A program made the position numbers and the translations under genes. A model generated the notes under the pieces. It ran no database searches. It was not told the DNA's origin and was given only the letters and a program-made list of their open reading frames with translations. A stretch of DNA of 64,000 nt from a bacterium (GTDB taxonomy: Bacteria; JAMCPX01): positions 1-64,000 of the forward strand of contig JAJYLN010000009.1 of the NCBI GenBank assembly GCA_021787665.1, written 5' to 3'. Below are positions 62,969-64,000 of this stretch, in pieces. The number at the start of each line of letters is the position of its first letter. Within the stretch, counting starts at the first letter, position 1.

Positions 62969-63712
62969 ATGGTTTTCCTTGCAGGTATAGTACTTCACAC
63001 GGTGCTTATAGCGGCGCAGCAGAGGACCACTACGGAATTCCGGATTACCAAGGCGTATGTGTCCTATGAGGCACGCGAGACCAACCTCGGCTCTTCGTTA
63101 AAAACGACGATTGGACGTAACAAAGACCTATCCCTTTTGCTGCTCACCTCTCCCGAAGGCACACAGGCAAAGCTAGTTATCTCGGCCGCTGGGTTCAAGA
63201 CCGACAGGCCCATGAGGGACTGGTCCGTAAAAACGCTGTATCTGAAGTCCGGCACGTATCCGGAAATAACCTTTGCAGTGACAAAAATAGACGGGGAGAG
63301 CCTGTCAAAGGTTCTGCAGCCATTACAAAAAGGAACTGCTCTCAAAGCGGACCCCATCGGCATGCTTGTCGGCCTGTTTGTCCCGGACAAAGAAGGTGCC
63401 TCCTTGCTCTTGCGTGCCGGTGGAGAGGATATAGCAATACGCGGAAAACTCAGGGACGACATTCTCAAAGCCATCAACACCGGCAAGGGTGATATTCCGG
63501 TGACCGGGAAGCTTACGGTAGCAGGAGGGGCAAAAGATTTTGGTACGGTTGTGTCTTTCCACAAAACCGGGAACAATAAGTTTACGCTCTCGACCGTGAT
63601 CGATGCAAAGTTTACCGATTTCGGCTTGTCCGCGCCCGCGATACCGTGGTTTATCGAGGTGCACAACAACCTGGTACTCCAGGGACATGCCATCATTGAA
63701 GTTTTAAAATAG
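62969..63712 (+). CDS. secreted or envelope protein of unknown function (weakly YceI-like)
   Basis: A 247-residue protein with a short N-terminal hydrophobic segment (residues 2-17) that could be a signal peptide. The body is beta-rich, with several alternating hydrophobic strands (KLTVAGGAKDFGTVVSF, FTLSTVIDAKFTDFGL). The order of strands and the late DFGLSAPAIP segment remind me of YceI-like lipocalins, but I cannot confirm it. The start has a strong AAAGGAGGT site and a promoter-like pair upstream. It is probably a single-gene transcript. Confidence 0.65.
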   Translation: MVFLAGIVLHTVLIAAQQRTTTEFRITKAYVSYEARETNLGSSLKTTIGRNKDLSLLLLTSPEGTQAKLVISAAGFKTDRPMRDWSVKTLYLKSGTYPEITFAVTKIDGESLSKVLQPLQKGTALKADPIGMLVGLFVPDKEGASLLLRAGGEDIAIRGKLRDDILKAINTGKGDIPVTGKLTVAGGAKDFGTVVSFHKTGNNKFTLSTVIDAKFTDFGLSAPAIPWFIEVHNNLVLQGHAIIEVLK

Positions 63713-63759
63713 TCCCGTGTCTTCGCCTGCCCACGTTTTATTACAATAATTACAAATGC

Positions 63760-63787
63760 TTGACAACGAGCGTTAGACATGTAATTT
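63760..63787 (+). promoter_or_regulatory. candidate promoter near window end
   Basis: TTGACA is followed after 16 bases by TAATTT. It lies 20 bases before the first ATG of the partial frame that runs off the window. Confidence 0.5.
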
Positions 63788-63807
63788 TTTTTCCTTGGGA
63801 CACGAAT

Positions 63808-64000
63808 ATGGTGAAATCGGACAGCGCAGCAGTGAAGAAGCCCGCAGCAAACAGCGTGGATTCTTCGTCGGTAAGGAATATTAATCGTATAGCTCGGCGT
63901 GCCACCGCTGTACATAGCGGTCAGACGCACGGGCTATCCAAGCAAAGTTTGGATCGAGGCGATTCGGGCAAGCACCCATACAGTGTGGCGGAGAGCCCGT
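63808..64000 (+). CDS. partial gene, 5-prime end only (64 codons)
   Basis: An open frame starts at ATG and continues without a stop to the window edge. The first residues are polar and basic (MVKSDSAAVKKPAAN), then Arg/His/Ser-rich. I recognise no family in this fragment. No strong ribosome-binding site is seen, but a promoter-like pair lies just upstream. The small, polar start resembles the N-terminus of FlgM-type or regulatory proteins only in composition, which is no evidence of identity. Confidence 0.4.
   Translation, partial: MVKSDSAAVKKPAANSVDSSSVRNINRIARRATAVHSGQTHGLSKQSLDRGDSGKHPYSVAESP

Noticed and set aside
1-64000. CRISPR array, prophage, toxin-antitoxin or restriction system
   Set aside because: No regularly spaced repeats, cas, phage structural, methylase or toxin-antitoxin genes are seen.

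Overview
The window reads as chromosomal DNA of a diderm (Gram-negative) bacterium. The evidence is lptE, a LolA-like carrier, a FadL-type porin, TolC and HlyD. GC content is moderately high and codon use is uniform. The gene content (methylmalonyl-CoA mutase with a free biotin carrier, scoAB CoA-transferase, PflA-like and B12-dependent radical SAM enzymes, DUF1858/DUF2249 and DUF59 proteins, hemE) fits an anaerobic or microaerophilic lineage of the Desulfobacterota/Nitrospirota kind. That placement is an inference; there is no rRNA or other phylogenetic marker here apart from rpsT and greA.

Layout. 1-700: decayed transposase pieces (ISL3 and a RAYT/IS200-like relic) and a small ORF. 700-11.3 kb: a DUF4845-like protein, a strong hairpin terminator/attenuator, then a tightly overlapped operon pyrB-pyrC-carA-unknown-radical SAM-carB-greA, followed by an acyl-CoA dehydrogenase. 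11.3-27.5 kb: a lipid assembly and export locus. It holds a GspE-N-domain protein, lipase, GT2 glycosyltransferase, an MMPL exporter fused to a methyltransferase, an LpxL-like acyltransferase, two B12-type radical SAM enzymes, a polysaccharide deacetylase fused to a methyltransferase, FabG, a LolA-like protein, a DUF3261-like lipoprotein, and on the other strand FabF and a PlsC-type acyltransferase. 27.7-29.9 kb: rpsT converging on lptE-holA and a coiled-coil protein. 30.2-33.2 kb: FadL-type porin, PAP2 phosphatase, ROK kinase. 33.2-35.5 kb (minus strand): methylmalonyl-CoA mutase, biotin carrier, tRNA-Thr(CGT).

35.6-42.7 kb: a tripartite ABC-2 efflux system (two permeases, two ATPases, HlyD adaptor, TetR regulator) divergent from tolC. 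42.7-46.4 kb: a small membrane protein, DUF1634 plus TauE, and a GAF-GGDEF-EAL protein with a degenerate GGDEF. 46.5-52.7 kb: an AddAB-like recombination nuclease in which the AddA nuclease domain is a separate frame, split at an A6 tract. 52.7-56.3 kb: MBL hydrolase, MerR regulator with a Cys-rich tail, CpsB-type PHP phosphatase, scoAB. 56.3-58.8 kb: an oxidase-like membrane protein with DUF59 and DUF1858-DUF2249 proteins. 58.9-64 kb: hemE, a truncated VOC gene, an orphan DppD-type ATPase, a third B12-type radical SAM enzyme, a secreted protein of unknown role, and the start of a gene that runs off the end.

The most interesting parts are three. The first is the 12.5-27.5 kb locus: it carries the membrane and export half of an aryl-polyene-like pathway but no visible acyl carrier protein, ligase or dehydratase, and it adds radical SAM enzymes and methyltransferase fusions. 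The second is the split AddA. The third is a twin-hairpin repeat that sits in frame inside a radical SAM gene and has a second copy between two ABC transporter genes.
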